Shown in pieces: positions 35,863 to 45,584 of a stretch of 60,639 nucleotides of DNA. Below the pieces are notes generated by a model that had not been told where the DNA came from, searched no databases, and saw only the letters and a list, made by a program, of their open reading frames with translations. This stretch comes from Mameliella sp. CS4 (GTDB lineage: Bacteria; Pseudomonadota; Alphaproteobacteria; Rhodobacterales; Rhodobacteraceae). The DNA lies in NCBI RefSeq assembly GCF_019392335.1, contig NZ_JAHXRQ010000026.1, positions 1 to 60,639 on the forward strand. The letters are read 5' to 3'. The number at the start of each line of letters is the position of its first letter. Within the stretch, counting starts at the first letter, position 1. The translations under genes and the position numbers were made by a program.

Positions 35863-36499
35863 GCGTCGAGTTGCCCGGCGATCGCCGACTGGATCTCGGC
35901 GATCTCGCCAAGCCCATCGACGCTGCTGTGCTTGCCCTGCGCGTAGTAGTAACCGATCAGCGGAGAGGTCTGCTTGTAGTAGGCCATCAGCCGCGTCCGC
36001 AGGCTGTCCTCGTTGTCATCGGCGCGGCGCTTGAACTCTGTCCCGCCGCACTTCACGCATTTGCCGTCCTCGGGGATCGGCTTGGTCAGGTCGTTGTAGA
36101 CCTCACCACAGCTGCCGCAGGTCGAGCGAGCGGTGATGCGCTGCACCAGGACATCGTCATCGACGCGCAGTTCGATAACCTTGTCCAGGGTCTGGCCCTC
36201 ATCCGCGAGCAGCTTGCCCAGGGCGTCCGCCTGCGCCAGCGTGCGCGGGAAGCCATCGAAGATAAAGCCGTTGGCCTTTACCGTTTCCAGCTTTTCGCGG
36301 ATCAGACCGATCACGATCTCGTCCGTGACCAAGTCACCGCGGGCCATCACGTCAGCGACGATCTTGCCCATTTCGGTGCCGCTGTCCTTGGCCTCGCGCA
36401 GCATGTCGCCGGTCGACAGTTGGACCATGCCACGGTTCTCTTCGAGAATACGTGCCTGTGTGCCCTTACCCGCCCCCGGCGGTCCCAAAAGAATGATGT

Positions 36500-36503
<4 letters not shown>
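35859..36503 (-). CDS. adk: adenylate kinase
   Basis: Catalyses ATP + AMP to 2 ADP. 214 residues, long form. The P-loop GPPGAGKGTQA is at residues 7-17. The LID domain carries a zinc-type four-cysteine cluster (CGSCGEVYND, then CVKCGG), unlike the cysteine-free E. coli lid. The AMP-binding FDGFPRTLAQA is present. It overlaps secY upstream and the secreted-protein gene downstream by ATGA junctions, forming a coupled chain. Confidence 0.97.
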
Positions 36504-37867
<1,364 letters not shown>

Positions 37868-37890
37868 GCGGATCTCTCTTTTCAGTCAAA

Positions 37891-37922
37891 CGCCGCCACG
37901 ACGGGTTTTCCGTCGGGCGGCG
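37891..37922 (-). promoter_or_regulatory. hairpin in the secY leader
   Basis: CGCCGCC pairs with GGCGGCG and an inner CGACGG pairs with CCGTCG, about 13 bp with one small bulge. It lies 24 bases before the secY ATG in the rplO-secY spacer. No T-tract follows, so it is an attenuator or mRNA-processing candidate rather than a terminator. Confidence 0.4.
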
Positions 37923-37975
37923 CGCAATGGAAAACTGTTGGACATGTAAGCGGCGGGCGCGCCGCTCACAAGTCG

Positions 37976-38446
37976 TTATTCCGCCGCTGCCGCGGTGGTG
38001 ACGGTCAGCGAACCGCCCTTGCCTTCAACGGCGGCGACAGCCGATTTCGACGCGCCAGTCACGTTGATGGTCAGGGCGCCGGTCACGTCGCCCTTGGCGA
38101 GGACGCGGATGCCATCCAGCGAACGGCGGACGAGACCCGAGGAAACCAGGGTTTCTTCGGTGATGTTGCCGGCATCCAGCTTGCCCGCGTCGACGAATTT
38201 CTGGATCAGGCCCAGGTTGACGACGGCATATGCCTTGCGGTTCGGCTTGTTGAAGCCACGCTTGGGCAGGCGCTGGTACAGCGGCATCTGGCCGCCTTCG
38301 TAGCCGTTGATGGCCACACCCGAACGCGATTTCTGGCCTTTGATACCACGGCCGCCCATCTTGCCCTTGCCCGAACCGGGGCCGCGGCCGATGCGTTTCT
38401 TCGTCTTGGTTGCGCCGGGATTGTCGCGCAGTTCATTGAGTTTCAT
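37976..38446 (-). CDS. rplO: 50S ribosomal protein L15
   Basis: 156 residues; MKLNELRDNPGATKTKKRIG and GRGPGSGKGKMGGRGIKGQK are diagnostic. ATG 38446 is chosen; the longer frame upstream is non-coding. It heads a block separate from rpmD because six kilobases of unrelated genes intervene. A perfect 8-bp hairpin (ATTCCCGA/TCGGGAAT, 38620-38638) lies in the 280-base divergent region upstream. Confidence 0.97.
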   Translation of the reverse strand: MKLNELRDNPGATKTKKRIGRGPGSGKGKMGGRGIKGQKSRSGVAINGYEGGQMPLYQRLPKRGFNKPNRKAYAVVNLGLIQKFVDAGKLDAGNITEETLVSSGLVRRSLDGIRVLAKGDVTGALTINVTGASKSAVAAVEGKGGSLTVTTAAAAE

Positions 38447-38726
38447 GTCGCTTCTCCTATGCCGGATGCTGCCCGCGAAGCGATGATGGACAGACCACGG
38501 CGTTTCTTGCTTGTGAATCGGGCCGGAAGGCCACCGGGGGCGTATAGCGAAGCACCCCGGCCAAGACAAGCCTTCCCTGAAGTTCGGACTCCTCCACGCG
38601 GCAGGGTCGCGGGTCGGGTATTCCCGACGGTCGGGAATCCCTGAATGGCATGGTCCGCGACGCCCCGCCAGGGTGTTGGCAATCGCGTACTCGTTACGTC
38701 TCGCGACCAACCCCGGAGACCTGACC

Positions 38727-39386
38727 ATGCCCTTTGACGCCGATTGGCTCTTGATCCTTGGCATCGCCTCCGTCGCGGTCAGCAACCTTGCCTGCCTGCC
38801 CTATATCCGCGACATGCTGACCGGCAGCACCCGTCCGGTACGGTCGACTTGGCTGATCTGGTCGGTGCTGTCGGGGATCTGCCTGGTGTCCAACATCGAC
38901 AAGGGCGCCGATGCCTCGCTGTTCTTTGTCGGCGTCGAAACCGCCGAGACGGTGCTGATCTTCGTGCTTTCGATCCGTTTTGGCATAGGGGGCGTTCTGC
39001 ACGCCCGAGACCTGGCCATCTATGCGGTGGCGGCAATTGGCTTGGTCCTGTGGTGGATGACCGACGATGCCGTCTTTGCCCTGGCCATCGCCATCGGGAT
39101 CAGTGCGCTGGGTGGCATCCCGACCGTTCTCAAGGCCTATGCAGCCCCCAGGACGGAAACCGCGGCCTGCTGGGGCCTGTCGGCAGTGGCCTCGCTTCTG
39201 GGCCTCCTGTCGGTCGGATCCTTCTCGCCGGTTCTGCTCGCCTACCCGGCCTACCTGCTGGCCCTGTACTGCGCGATCCTGGCGGCCATGTTCCTCGGCT
39301 ATCGCCGCGAACGGCGCGAACGCGAGGAGATGGCCCTGCGCCTTGCACCGCTGCGCCCGCTGGCAATGCAGGGCATTCCCGCCTGA
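38727..39386 (+). CDS. multi-pass membrane protein of unknown function
   Basis: 219 residues with about seven hydrophobic helices and a basic C-terminal tail (YRRERREREEMALR). The segment CLPYIRDMLTGSTRPVRSTW followed by LIWSVLSGICLVSN recalls PQ-loop/SWEET-type repeats (a Pro before a short loop ending in a TRP-W helix), but I cannot assign the family. ATG 38727 follows GGAGACCTGACC. It is divergent from rplO and upstream of the helicase gene on the same strand. Confidence 0.7.
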   Translation: MPFDADWLLILGIASVAVSNLACLPYIRDMLTGSTRPVRSTWLIWSVLSGICLVSNIDKGADASLFFVGVETAETVLIFVLSIRFGIGGVLHARDLAIYAVAAIGLVLWWMTDDAVFALAIAIGISALGGIPTVLKAYAAPRTETAACWGLSAVASLLGLLSVGSFSPVLLAYPAYLLALYCAILAAMFLGYRRERREREEMALRLAPLRPLAMQGIPA

Positions 39387-39649
39387 GCCCTTGACTTCTG
39401 CATCGCAGCACCGCATTTAGCATTCAGTTGCCGCACCCGCCGCGTGAGCGGGGCTGACGGGCGAAAGCGCCCTCTCGGCACATCTTTTCCACATGGTTCC
39501 CATTTCACGCGGGGGTCCAGAACCGCAACAGGCGCGCCGGCACGATACCTCGCGTCCCCGCTTGTGGTCTCACCCGTGCGCGCCGCGATCCTGATCGTGG
39601 TGGGAAACGCATGATTTCGCGGGCCCGGCCCGCACTAAAGGACGTACTC

Positions 39650-40906
39650 TTGGATTTCGACATGCTGGGGCTGCCGCCCCGCCTTCTGGCCAACCTGGCC
39701 GAACAGAACATCACCACCCCCACCCCGATTCAGACCCAGGCCATCCCGCACGCCATGAATGGCCGCGATGTCATGGGCCTGGCGCAGACCGGCACCGGCA
39801 AGACCGCCGCCTTCGGCCTGCCGCTGATTTCCACCCTGATGCGCAAACAGACCCGGCCCGCCGCCAAGTCCGTGCATGGCCTGATCCTTGCCCCGACGCG
39901 CGAGCTGGCAAAGCAGATCGTTGACAACCTGCGCATCTACGCCGCCGGAACCCCGGTCAAGATCGGCATCGTGACCGGTGGCACCTCGATCAACGCGCAG
40001 ACCCAGCGGCTGGCCAAGGGCACCGACCTGCTGGTCGCAACCCCCGGCCGCCTCATCGACCTGATGGAGCGCAAATCCGTGCGCCTCGACGGGACAGACT
40101 TCCTGGTGCTGGACGAAGCCGACCAGATGCTGGACCTCGGGTTCATCCATGCGCTGCGCCAGATCGCCAAGCATCTGCCCGCAGAACGTCAGACCATGCT
40201 GTTTTCGGCCACGATGCCCAAGCAGATGGCAGAGATCGCGGCCACCTACCTGACCAACCCCGTGCGGATCGAGGTGACACCTCCGGGCAAACCCGTCGAG
40301 CGCATCGAGCAGAGCGTGCACTTCGTCGAACAGGCGCACAAGGCCTCCCTGCTGGTCAACCACCTGGACGGACACCGCGCAGAGGCCGCGCTGGTCTTTT
40401 CGCGCACCAAGCATGGCGCTGAGAAGCTGAAGAAGCACCTCGAAGCCAAGGGCTTTGCTGCCGGGTCGATCCACGGAAACAAGAGCCAGGGCCAGCGCGA
40501 CCGCGCGCTCAAGGCGTTCCGTGACGGCGAACTGAAGGTGCTGGTCGCCACGGATGTGGCCGCGCGCGGCATCGATATTCCCTCGGTGCGCTACGTCTAC
40601 AACTTTGATCTGCCGAACGTTGCCGACAACTATGTCCACCGCATCGGGCGTACGGCGCGCGCCGGGCTGGACGGCACGGCCATCGCCTATTGCGCGCCCA
40701 CCGAGATGGGTGAGTTCCATGCGATCCTCAAGGTCATGGGCCGCGACATCGCAGTGGCGGGCGGTGAACCGTGGGAGCCGGTCAAGAAGCCCTCTCGCGG
40801 TGGCGGCGGCGGCGGAAACCGGCGCCCCGGCAATCGCCCCGGTGGCAACGCCGCGAAACCCGGACGCCCGCGGCGCAGCCGCACCCGCCGCTCCAAGGCG
40901 GCCTGA
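39650..40906 (+). CDS. DEAD-box RNA helicase
   Basis: An ATP-dependent RNA helicase of about 418 residues. The Q-motif is TPTPIQTQAIP; motif I AQTGTGKT; Ia PTRELAKQ; Ib ATPGRLIDL; II VLDEADQM; III FSATMPKQM; the C-terminal RecA lobe has ARGIDIPSV and YVHRIGRTARAG. The tail (from about 390) is Gly/Arg-rich, as in RhlE-type helicases involved in RNA unwinding or cold response. Start: TTG 39650 with AAAGGA 7 bases upstream is favoured because the conserved region begins there (LDFDMLGLPPRLL); ATG 39611 is the alternative. It sits inside the ribosomal superoperon but on the opposite strand. Confidence 0.93.
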   Translation: MDFDMLGLPPRLLANLAEQNITTPTPIQTQAIPHAMNGRDVMGLAQTGTGKTAAFGLPLISTLMRKQTRPAAKSVHGLILAPTRELAKQIVDNLRIYAAGTPVKIGIVTGGTSINAQTQRLAKGTDLLVATPGRLIDLMERKSVRLDGTDFLVLDEADQMLDLGFIHALRQIAKHLPAERQTMLFSATMPKQMAEIAATYLTNPVRIEVTPPGKPVERIEQSVHFVEQAHKASLLVNHLDGHRAEAALVFSRTKHGAEKLKKHLEAKGFAAGSIHGNKSQGQRDRALKAFRDGELKVLVATDVAARGIDIPSVRYVYNFDLPNVADNYVHRIGRTARAGLDGTAIAYCAPTEMGEFHAILKVMGRDIAVAGGEPWEPVKKPSRGGGGGGNRRPGNRPGGNAAKPGRPRRSRTRRSKAA

Positions 40907-40914
40907 GTTTGACC

Positions 40915-40936
40915 GGGGGCGCTAAACGGCGCCCCC
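40915..40936. terminator. GC hairpin between helicase and P450 stops
   Basis: GGGGGCGC pairs with GCGCCCCC around a 6-base loop that contains part of the P450 stop codon. There is no T-tract. It probably marks the end of both convergent transcripts. Confidence 0.45.
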
Positions 40937-42082
40937 GAGCCTTACGGGGACCGATTTCGGCCCCCGGAACGCCCAGCCGGTGAACTCCACCGGCCCGGCC
41001 AGTTCCATCCCCGGAAACCTCTCGAACAGCATCGGCAGCGCGACCTCGGCGATCAGCGATCGCGACGCCGCCGCCCCTGCGCAGAAGTGTGGACCAGCGC
41101 CGAACGCCAGGCTCGGCCGCGTGTCGCGCGACACGTCAAAGACCTCTGGCCGCTCAAAGACCTCCGGGTCGCGGTTTCCGATGCCGTACATCAGGAACAC
41201 CCGGTCGCCCGGATCGAACCGGACCCCCTCCACCACGTCCTCCCGCGCCACCTCGCGCGGGCTCATACCGATGGGGGCGATCCAGCGGGTGAATTCCTCG
41301 AAGACATCCTGCCAGCTTGCCTCGCCCGCCCGCACTCGGGCCAGCTCTGCCGGGTGGGTCAAGAGCGCCCAGGCACAGCCCGCAATCGCGTCGCGCGGTT
41401 CGTTCTGCCCACCCGAGATCGCCAGCTTGATATTCGCCCGAACGCTGTCCATCGGCGGCCCGGCGCGCATCTGCACGTCCAACAGGGACATTTCCGGCGG
41501 ATCGCCCGCCTGCGCGTCGATGGCCGCATCGATCCGGGCCGTCGCCGCATGGCACCGGGCCTCAACCTCCGGGTCGCCGGTGTAGTTGGCGATCCCGTCG
41601 ATCATTCCCTGGCTGACAGCATCCATCTCTTGCCAGGTCAGCCCGTGCAGCCCGGTGATCGCCCGCAAGGCCTCTCCCGACAGCCGCATGGCGTAGTCGG
41701 GGACGAGATCGCATTGCCCCTGCCGCGCCATGTCCTCCAGCGCATCCTTTGCCGCTGTGCGAAAGGCGTCGGACCAACGGTCGCGCACGGTACGGGGTGA
41801 ATAGGCGGGGAAACAGGCGCGTCGTTCGGCCCCGTGTTCCTCGCCATCCTTGCGCATCATGTTTTCGCCCATGAGGCGGGTCATAAGCCCCTGCGGCTGG
41901 CGTGAGGAAAACACCTCGATCCGCTTTTCCTGCTCAAAGATCACGTTTCGCCGGGTGATCAGCGTCGCGCCCAGTTGCGGGACATAGGCAATGGGTATTT
42001 CTGCCTGCAACCGCGCCAGCGCCGGATAGGGATCGGCAACCAGTTCTGCGGGGGCCAGGTCGACCCGGGGCGCGTCGCTCAT
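40922..42082 (-). CDS. cytochrome P450 (second of pair, NEPR-type I helix)
   Basis: A soluble bacterial cytochrome P450, 386 residues. The heme ligand is Cys334 in FGAGPHFCAGAA. The K-helix ExxR is in VFEEFTRW-type sequence (E-E-F-T-R). The I helix reads AISGGQNEPRDAI; the usual acid-threonine pair (A-G-x-D/E-T) that delivers protons to oxygen is missing and replaced by N-E-P-R. This suggests altered oxygen activation or use of another oxidant, though P450s with this helix are known to exist as a subgroup. ATG 42082 overlaps the stop of the first P450 as ATGA, so the two are coupled. Substrate unknown. Confidence 0.9.
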   Translation of the reverse strand: MSDAPRVDLAPAELVADPYPALARLQAEIPIAYVPQLGATLITRRNVIFEQEKRIEVFSSRQPQGLMTRLMGENMMRKDGEEHGAERRACFPAYSPRTVRDRWSDAFRTAAKDALEDMARQGQCDLVPDYAMRLSGEALRAITGLHGLTWQEMDAVSQGMIDGIANYTGDPEVEARCHAATARIDAAIDAQAGDPPEMSLLDVQMRAGPPMDSVRANIKLAISGGQNEPRDAIAGCAWALLTHPAELARVRAGEASWQDVFEEFTRWIAPIGMSPREVAREDVVEGVRFDPGDRVFLMYGIGNRDPEVFERPEVFDVSRDTRPSLAFGAGPHFCAGAAASRSLIAEVALPMLFERFPGMELAGPVEFTGWAFRGPKSVPVRLGGAV

Positions 42083-43287
42083 CGCACACGCACGGGCAAG
42101 GTCGCATAGCCCCGGAACCGCGCCAACGGCACCCGCGTGCGCGGGCCGTTCGCCGCCAGTTTCGGAAAACGCCGCACGAATTTCCCCAGAGCGATCTTGC
42201 CCTCGACCCGCGCCAGCGAGGCACCAAGACAGACGTGTATCCCGGTGATGAAAGCGATCTGCCGGTTGGGCCTGCGCCTGATGTCCAGCCGGTCGGGATC
42301 GGGAAAGACATCTGGATCGCGGTTCGCCGCCGCGATGGAGGTGTGGATATAGGTGCCCTTGGGCAACACGCCGGTCGACAGTTCGATATCCTCGCCGGCC
42401 AGCCGGTTGCCGATCTGCAGCGGGCTTTCAACCCGCAGGAACTCCTCGACCGCCGAACCGATCAGATCCGGGTCGTCCAGCAGCATCCGGTGCTGGTCGG
42501 GGTTGTCCATCAGCAGACCAACAGAGTTTCCGACGAAACTCGTCGTCGTCTCATGCCCCGCGTTCAGCAGGAAAATACAGTTCTGGATCAGCTCTTCCTG
42601 GGTCAGGCGCCGCCCCTCGTGTTCGCCGAAGATCAGCGATTCCAGCACCTCGCCTTCATGCGCGCCCTCCGGATTCCGGCGACGGTGGTCGATGAGGTCG
42701 CCCAGGATCTCGCCGAACTCCTCGACCGCGCGGTTTCCCTCGGCCAGACGGTCCTGCGGCACAACCGGGTCCAGCGCCCCCAGGATCGCCAGCGAATAGC
42801 CACGCAGTCGCGCGCGGTGTTCCTCGGGGATACCCAGCATGAAGCTGATGATCTCGGTCGGCAGGACCTTGGCGAAATCCTCGATCAGGTCCAGCTCTCC
42901 AAGGTCCTCGACCCGGTCCAGCAGTCGGTCCACGATCTTGTCGATCAGCGGTTCGAACTCGGCCAGTTTGCGCGGCGTGAAGGCGCCGGAGATCAGCTTG
43001 CGCACCACCGTGTGATAGGGAGGATCGTTGAAGATCAGGCTGGTCGTGTGGTGCTTTTGCAGCGGGCACTGGCCGAATTTCTCGCCAAAGGCCTCTGTCT
43101 TGTCGGACAGCATGTCACGGCTTCGATAGACCGCCATGCAATCGTCAAAGCGGGTCAGAAAGACAGAACCGTCCGCATTGCGGTGAACCGGGTCTTCCTG
43201 CCGCAACCGGTGCAGGACGGGGTGTGGATTCTCTATGAAATCCGGGCCGATCGCGTTGAGATCGAAAGTCGAAACATCCAGTGCCAT
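42079..43287 (-). CDS. cytochrome P450 (first of pair)
   Basis: A P450 of 402 residues with a canonical I helix (LLNAGHETTTSFVGN, with the acid-threonine pair), the ExxR in SAVEEFLRVESP, and heme Cys353 in FITGIHVCLGASLAR. ATG 43287 is chosen over the longer frame because GGGAGG lies 8 bases upstream. That Shine-Dalgarno is inside the 3' arm of a perfect 14-bp hairpin with a U-tract, and the stem ends two bases before the ATG, so translation and transcription may both be controlled there. No ferredoxin or reductase gene is nearby to supply electrons. Confidence 0.92.
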   Translation of the reverse strand: MALDVSTFDLNAIGPDFIENPHPVLHRLRQEDPVHRNADGSVFLTRFDDCMAVYRSRDMLSDKTEAFGEKFGQCPLQKHHTTSLIFNDPPYHTVVRKLISGAFTPRKLAEFEPLIDKIVDRLLDRVEDLGELDLIEDFAKVLPTEIISFMLGIPEEHRARLRGYSLAILGALDPVVPQDRLAEGNRAVEEFGEILGDLIDHRRRNPEGAHEGEVLESLIFGEHEGRRLTQEELIQNCIFLLNAGHETTTSFVGNSVGLLMDNPDQHRMLLDDPDLIGSAVEEFLRVESPLQIGNRLAGEDIELSTGVLPKGTYIHTSIAAANRDPDVFPDPDRLDIRRRPNRQIAFITGIHVCLGASLARVEGKIALGKFVRRFPKLAANGPRTRVPLARFRGYATLPVRVR

Positions 43288-43289
43288 GA

Positions 43290-43324
43290 AAAAGCCTCCC
43301 GCAACGACTTTGCGGGAGGCTTTT
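43290..43324 (-). terminator. terminator/attenuator hairpin containing the P450 Shine-Dalgarno
   Basis: A 14-bp perfect stem (43290-43303 with 43311-43324) and a 7-base loop, followed on the minus strand by U residues that belong to the stem base, then C and the P450 ATG. It ends transcripts of the MBL gene 27 bases after its stop, and it masks the GGGAGG used by the P450 gene. Confidence 0.85.
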
Positions 43325-43350
43325 CCGTTCGGCAAGGGGCCAAAGCCCGG

Positions 43351-44136
43351 TCAGCCAAGCTCGCCCGGTTTGTACCAATCGCCCATCTTCACGGTGGCCG
43401 CGTCGCCGACCATCTCGGCGAACATCGCCGGGTCCTGCGTGCCGCCGTCCCGGCCGCGATAATGGTAGGGATAGACATAGGTCGGGGCGAAGTCGCGCAC
43501 CGCGTCCGCCGCCGCCTCTGCCGTCATGGTGAACGGCAGGTTCATGCAGACAAACGCCAGGTCAATGCCGTCCAGTGCGCGCATGTCCGGGATGTCCTCG
43601 GTATCGCCCGAGACGTAGATGCGGAAATCGCCCATGGTCAGGACATAGCCGTTGTCGCGGCCCTTGGGGTGAAAGTTCTCGCGCCCTTCAGTCATGTTGT
43701 AGGCCGGGATCGCGTCCACCTGCAGACCGGTCAGGCTGGCGCTGGCGCCATTGGCAAGCGCGCTGGTGTTCACCTTCAACTCATCGGTCAGCATGTCGAA
43801 GACCGCCGGGTTGGTCAGCATCTGGGTGTTTTCCCCCTTCAGCGCGGTCAGGACGTCCGCATTGTAATGGTCCCCGTGCTGGTGCGTGATCAGGATCAGG
43901 TCGGCATCGGGAAAACTCTCGTACTCCGAAACTTCGCCCACCGGATCGACATAGATCGTGCCAACCGGCGTCTCCAGCACGATGGAGGCATGATGGACGG
44001 GATGCACCATGATCGTACCTTCCGAGGTCTGGAACTCGTTGGACAGGTGGCCGTCGGCCCGGCCCGCGAAGGGCAGTACCGTGATACTGCCTGCGGCAGC
44101 AGCGGTGTGAAGGAAGTTGCGGCGGGTAAAGGTCAT
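43351..44136 (-). CDS. exported MBL-fold metal-dependent hydrolase
   Basis: 261 residues. A twin-arginine signal (TRRNFLHTAAAAGSITVLPF) indicates Tat export of a folded, metal-loaded protein. The metallo-beta-lactamase fold has THQHGDHYN (HxHxDH) and a later SGDTEDIPD and YPYHYRGRDGG supplying further ligands; this resembles the UlaG-like / YtnP-like subgroup, so the substrate may be a lactone or phosphodiester. ATG 44136 follows AGGGAGCGCC. It is upstream of the P450 pair on the same strand, separated by the hairpin above, so co-function with the P450s is possible but unproven. Confidence 0.85.
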   Translation of the reverse strand: MTFTRRNFLHTAAAAGSITVLPFAGRADGHLSNEFQTSEGTIMVHPVHHASIVLETPVGTIYVDPVGEVSEYESFPDADLILITHQHGDHYNADVLTALKGENTQMLTNPAVFDMLTDELKVNTSALANGASASLTGLQVDAIPAYNMTEGRENFHPKGRDNGYVLTMGDFRIYVSGDTEDIPDMRALDGIDLAFVCMNLPFTMTAEAAADAVRDFAPTYVYPYHYRGRDGGTQDPAMFAEMVGDAATVKMGDWYKPGELG

Positions 44137-44230
44137 GGTTGGCGCTCCCTGTGGTCTGTTCTCCAGAAAGGGTAGTACGCCCCCGACCTTCGACAAATCG
44201 AACTTTGCAACAGGCCCCCGGTGAAACGAA

Positions 44231-44261
44231 AAACGCCCCCCGGACGGACCGGAGGGCGTTT
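44231..44261 (-). terminator. terminator after rpmD
   Basis: A 13-bp stem with one G-T pair (44231-44243 with 44249-44261) and a 5-base loop. On the minus strand it continues into TTTTT. It closes the rpmC-to-rpmD block. Confidence 0.85.
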
Positions 44262-44283
44262 CTGTTCACTTCGAAAAAGAGGC

Positions 44284-44472
44284 TCAGTCGCGCTCTTCGA
44301 CGATTTCCACCAGATGCGGGATCTTGCGGATCATGCCGCGAACCGCCGGGGTATCTTCCAGCTCGCGCACGCGGTGCATCTTGTTCAGGCCCAGGCCGAC
44401 CAGGGTCTGGCGCTGGATGGCGGGGCGACGGATCGGCGACCCGACCTGTTTGACGACAATGGTCTTAGCCAT
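44284..44472 (-). CDS. rpmD: 50S ribosomal protein L30
   Basis: 62 residues; VKQVGSPIRRPAIQRQTLVG and GLGLNKMHRV are diagnostic of L30. It starts 2 bases after the rpsE stop and is followed by a terminator rather than by rplO, which is its usual neighbour. Confidence 0.96.
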   Translation of the reverse strand: MAKTIVVKQVGSPIRRPAIQRQTLVGLGLNKMHRVRELEDTPAVRGMIRKIPHLVEIVEERD

Positions 44473-44474
44473 GA

Positions 44475-45056
44475 TCAGGCCTCCTCGGTCTCGGCTGCGG
44501 GCGCTTCATCACGCTTGGGCAGGATGTCGGCGACCTTTTTGCCACGACGCTGCGCGACATTGCGCGGCGACTGCTGGTTGCGCAGGGCGTCCAGCGTGGC
44601 GTGGATCATCGCGTAGGGGTTCTGCGAGCCGGTCGACTTGGCGACAACGTCCTGAACGCCCAGCATCTCGAACACGGCACGCATCGGACCACCGGCGATG
44701 ATACCGGTACCCTGGGGGGCGGTCCGCATGGTGATCTTGCCTGCGCCGTGATGACCCTTGGCGTCGTGGTGCAGGGTGCGGCCCTCTTTCAGCGGCACGC
44801 GGATCATCTTGCGCTTGGCTTGCTCGGTGGCCTTGCGGATGGCCTCGGGGACCTCCTTGGCCTTGCCCTTGCCAAAGCCGACACGGCCTTTCTGGTCGCC
44901 CACGACGACGAGTGCGGCGAAGCCGAAACGCTTACCACCCTTGACGGTCTTGGACACACGGTTGATCGCCACCAGGCGATCGGCAAATTCGGGCGTCTGT
45001 TCTTCGCGGTCACGACGACCGCGACCGCCGCCACGCTTGTTGTCACGTTCTGCCAT
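44475..45056 (-). CDS. rpsE: 30S ribosomal protein S5
   Basis: 193 residues; core segments LVAINRVSKTVKGGKRFGF and GAGKITMRTAPQGTGIIAG are those of S5. The C-terminal tail is extended and acidic (DEAPAAETEEA). The 156-base spacer to rplR holds two stable hairpins. Confidence 0.97.
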   Translation of the reverse strand: MAERDNKRGGGRGRRDREEQTPEFADRLVAINRVSKTVKGGKRFGFAALVVVGDQKGRVGFGKGKAKEVPEAIRKATEQAKRKMIRVPLKEGRTLHHDAKGHHGAGKITMRTAPQGTGIIAGGPMRAVFEMLGVQDVVAKSTGSQNPYAMIHATLDALRNQQSPRNVAQRRGKKVADILPKRDEAPAAETEEA

Positions 45057-45155
45057 AAGGCATTCCTTTTCTCGTGGTGCCCAAGAGCACCGGTTTGTTC
45101 AATCGCAGTGGGCCGAGCGGCCCCTCGATCATCGAGGCGTCTCCGCCTGCAAATG

Positions 45156-45207
45156 AAGCTGCGCCCGAAGGCGCAGCTTGCGAACGGTGCGCAAGAGCTG
45201 CGCACCG
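45156..45207 (-). promoter_or_regulatory. tandem hairpins in the rplR-rpsE spacer
   Basis: A 10-bp perfect stem AAGCTGCGCC/GGCGCAGCTT (45156-45179) has, in the RNA, a C(UUCG)G tetraloop. A 9-bp stem CGGTGCGCA/TGCGCACCG (45185-45207, loop 5) lies next to it, right after the rplR stop. Neither has a U-tract. They may block exonucleases or tune the ratio of the two proteins. Confidence 0.5.
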
Positions 45208-45212
45208 AAACT

Positions 45213-45572
45213 TCAGATCTTCAGGCCACCTTCACGCGCGGCGTCGGCCAGGGCCTTCACCTTGCCGTGGAAGAGGAATCCACCGCGGTCGAAGTATGCT
45301 TCTTCGACACCGGCCGCCTTGGCGCGTTCGGCGATTGCCGCACCCACCTTGGCCGCGGCCTCGACGTTGTTCTTACCGATAACACCGAGGCTGGGCTCCA
45401 GCGAAGAGGCGGCGGCCAGGGTCTTGCCCTGGACGTCGTCGATCAGCTGGACCGAGATGTTCTTGTTCGATCGGTGCACGCTCAGGCGCACGCGCCCTGC
45501 ATTGACCTTGCGAAGTTTGTTCCGGACGCGCAAGCGGCGCTTCTGGAACAATACACGTTTGCTATTTGCCAT
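45213..45572 (-). CDS. rplR: 50S ribosomal protein L18
   Basis: 119 residues; RKVNAGRVRLSVHRSNKNIS and IAERAKAAGVEEAYFDRGGF are diagnostic of this 5S-rRNA-binding protein. ATG 45572, 12 bases after rplF. Confidence 0.97.
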   Translation of the reverse strand: MANSKRVLFQKRRLRVRNKLRKVNAGRVRLSVHRSNKNISVQLIDDVQGKTLAAASSLEPSLGVIGKNNVEAAAKVGAAIAERAKAAGVEEAYFDRGGFLFHGKVKALADAAREGGLKI

Positions 45573-45584
45573 GTTCCTGCGTCC

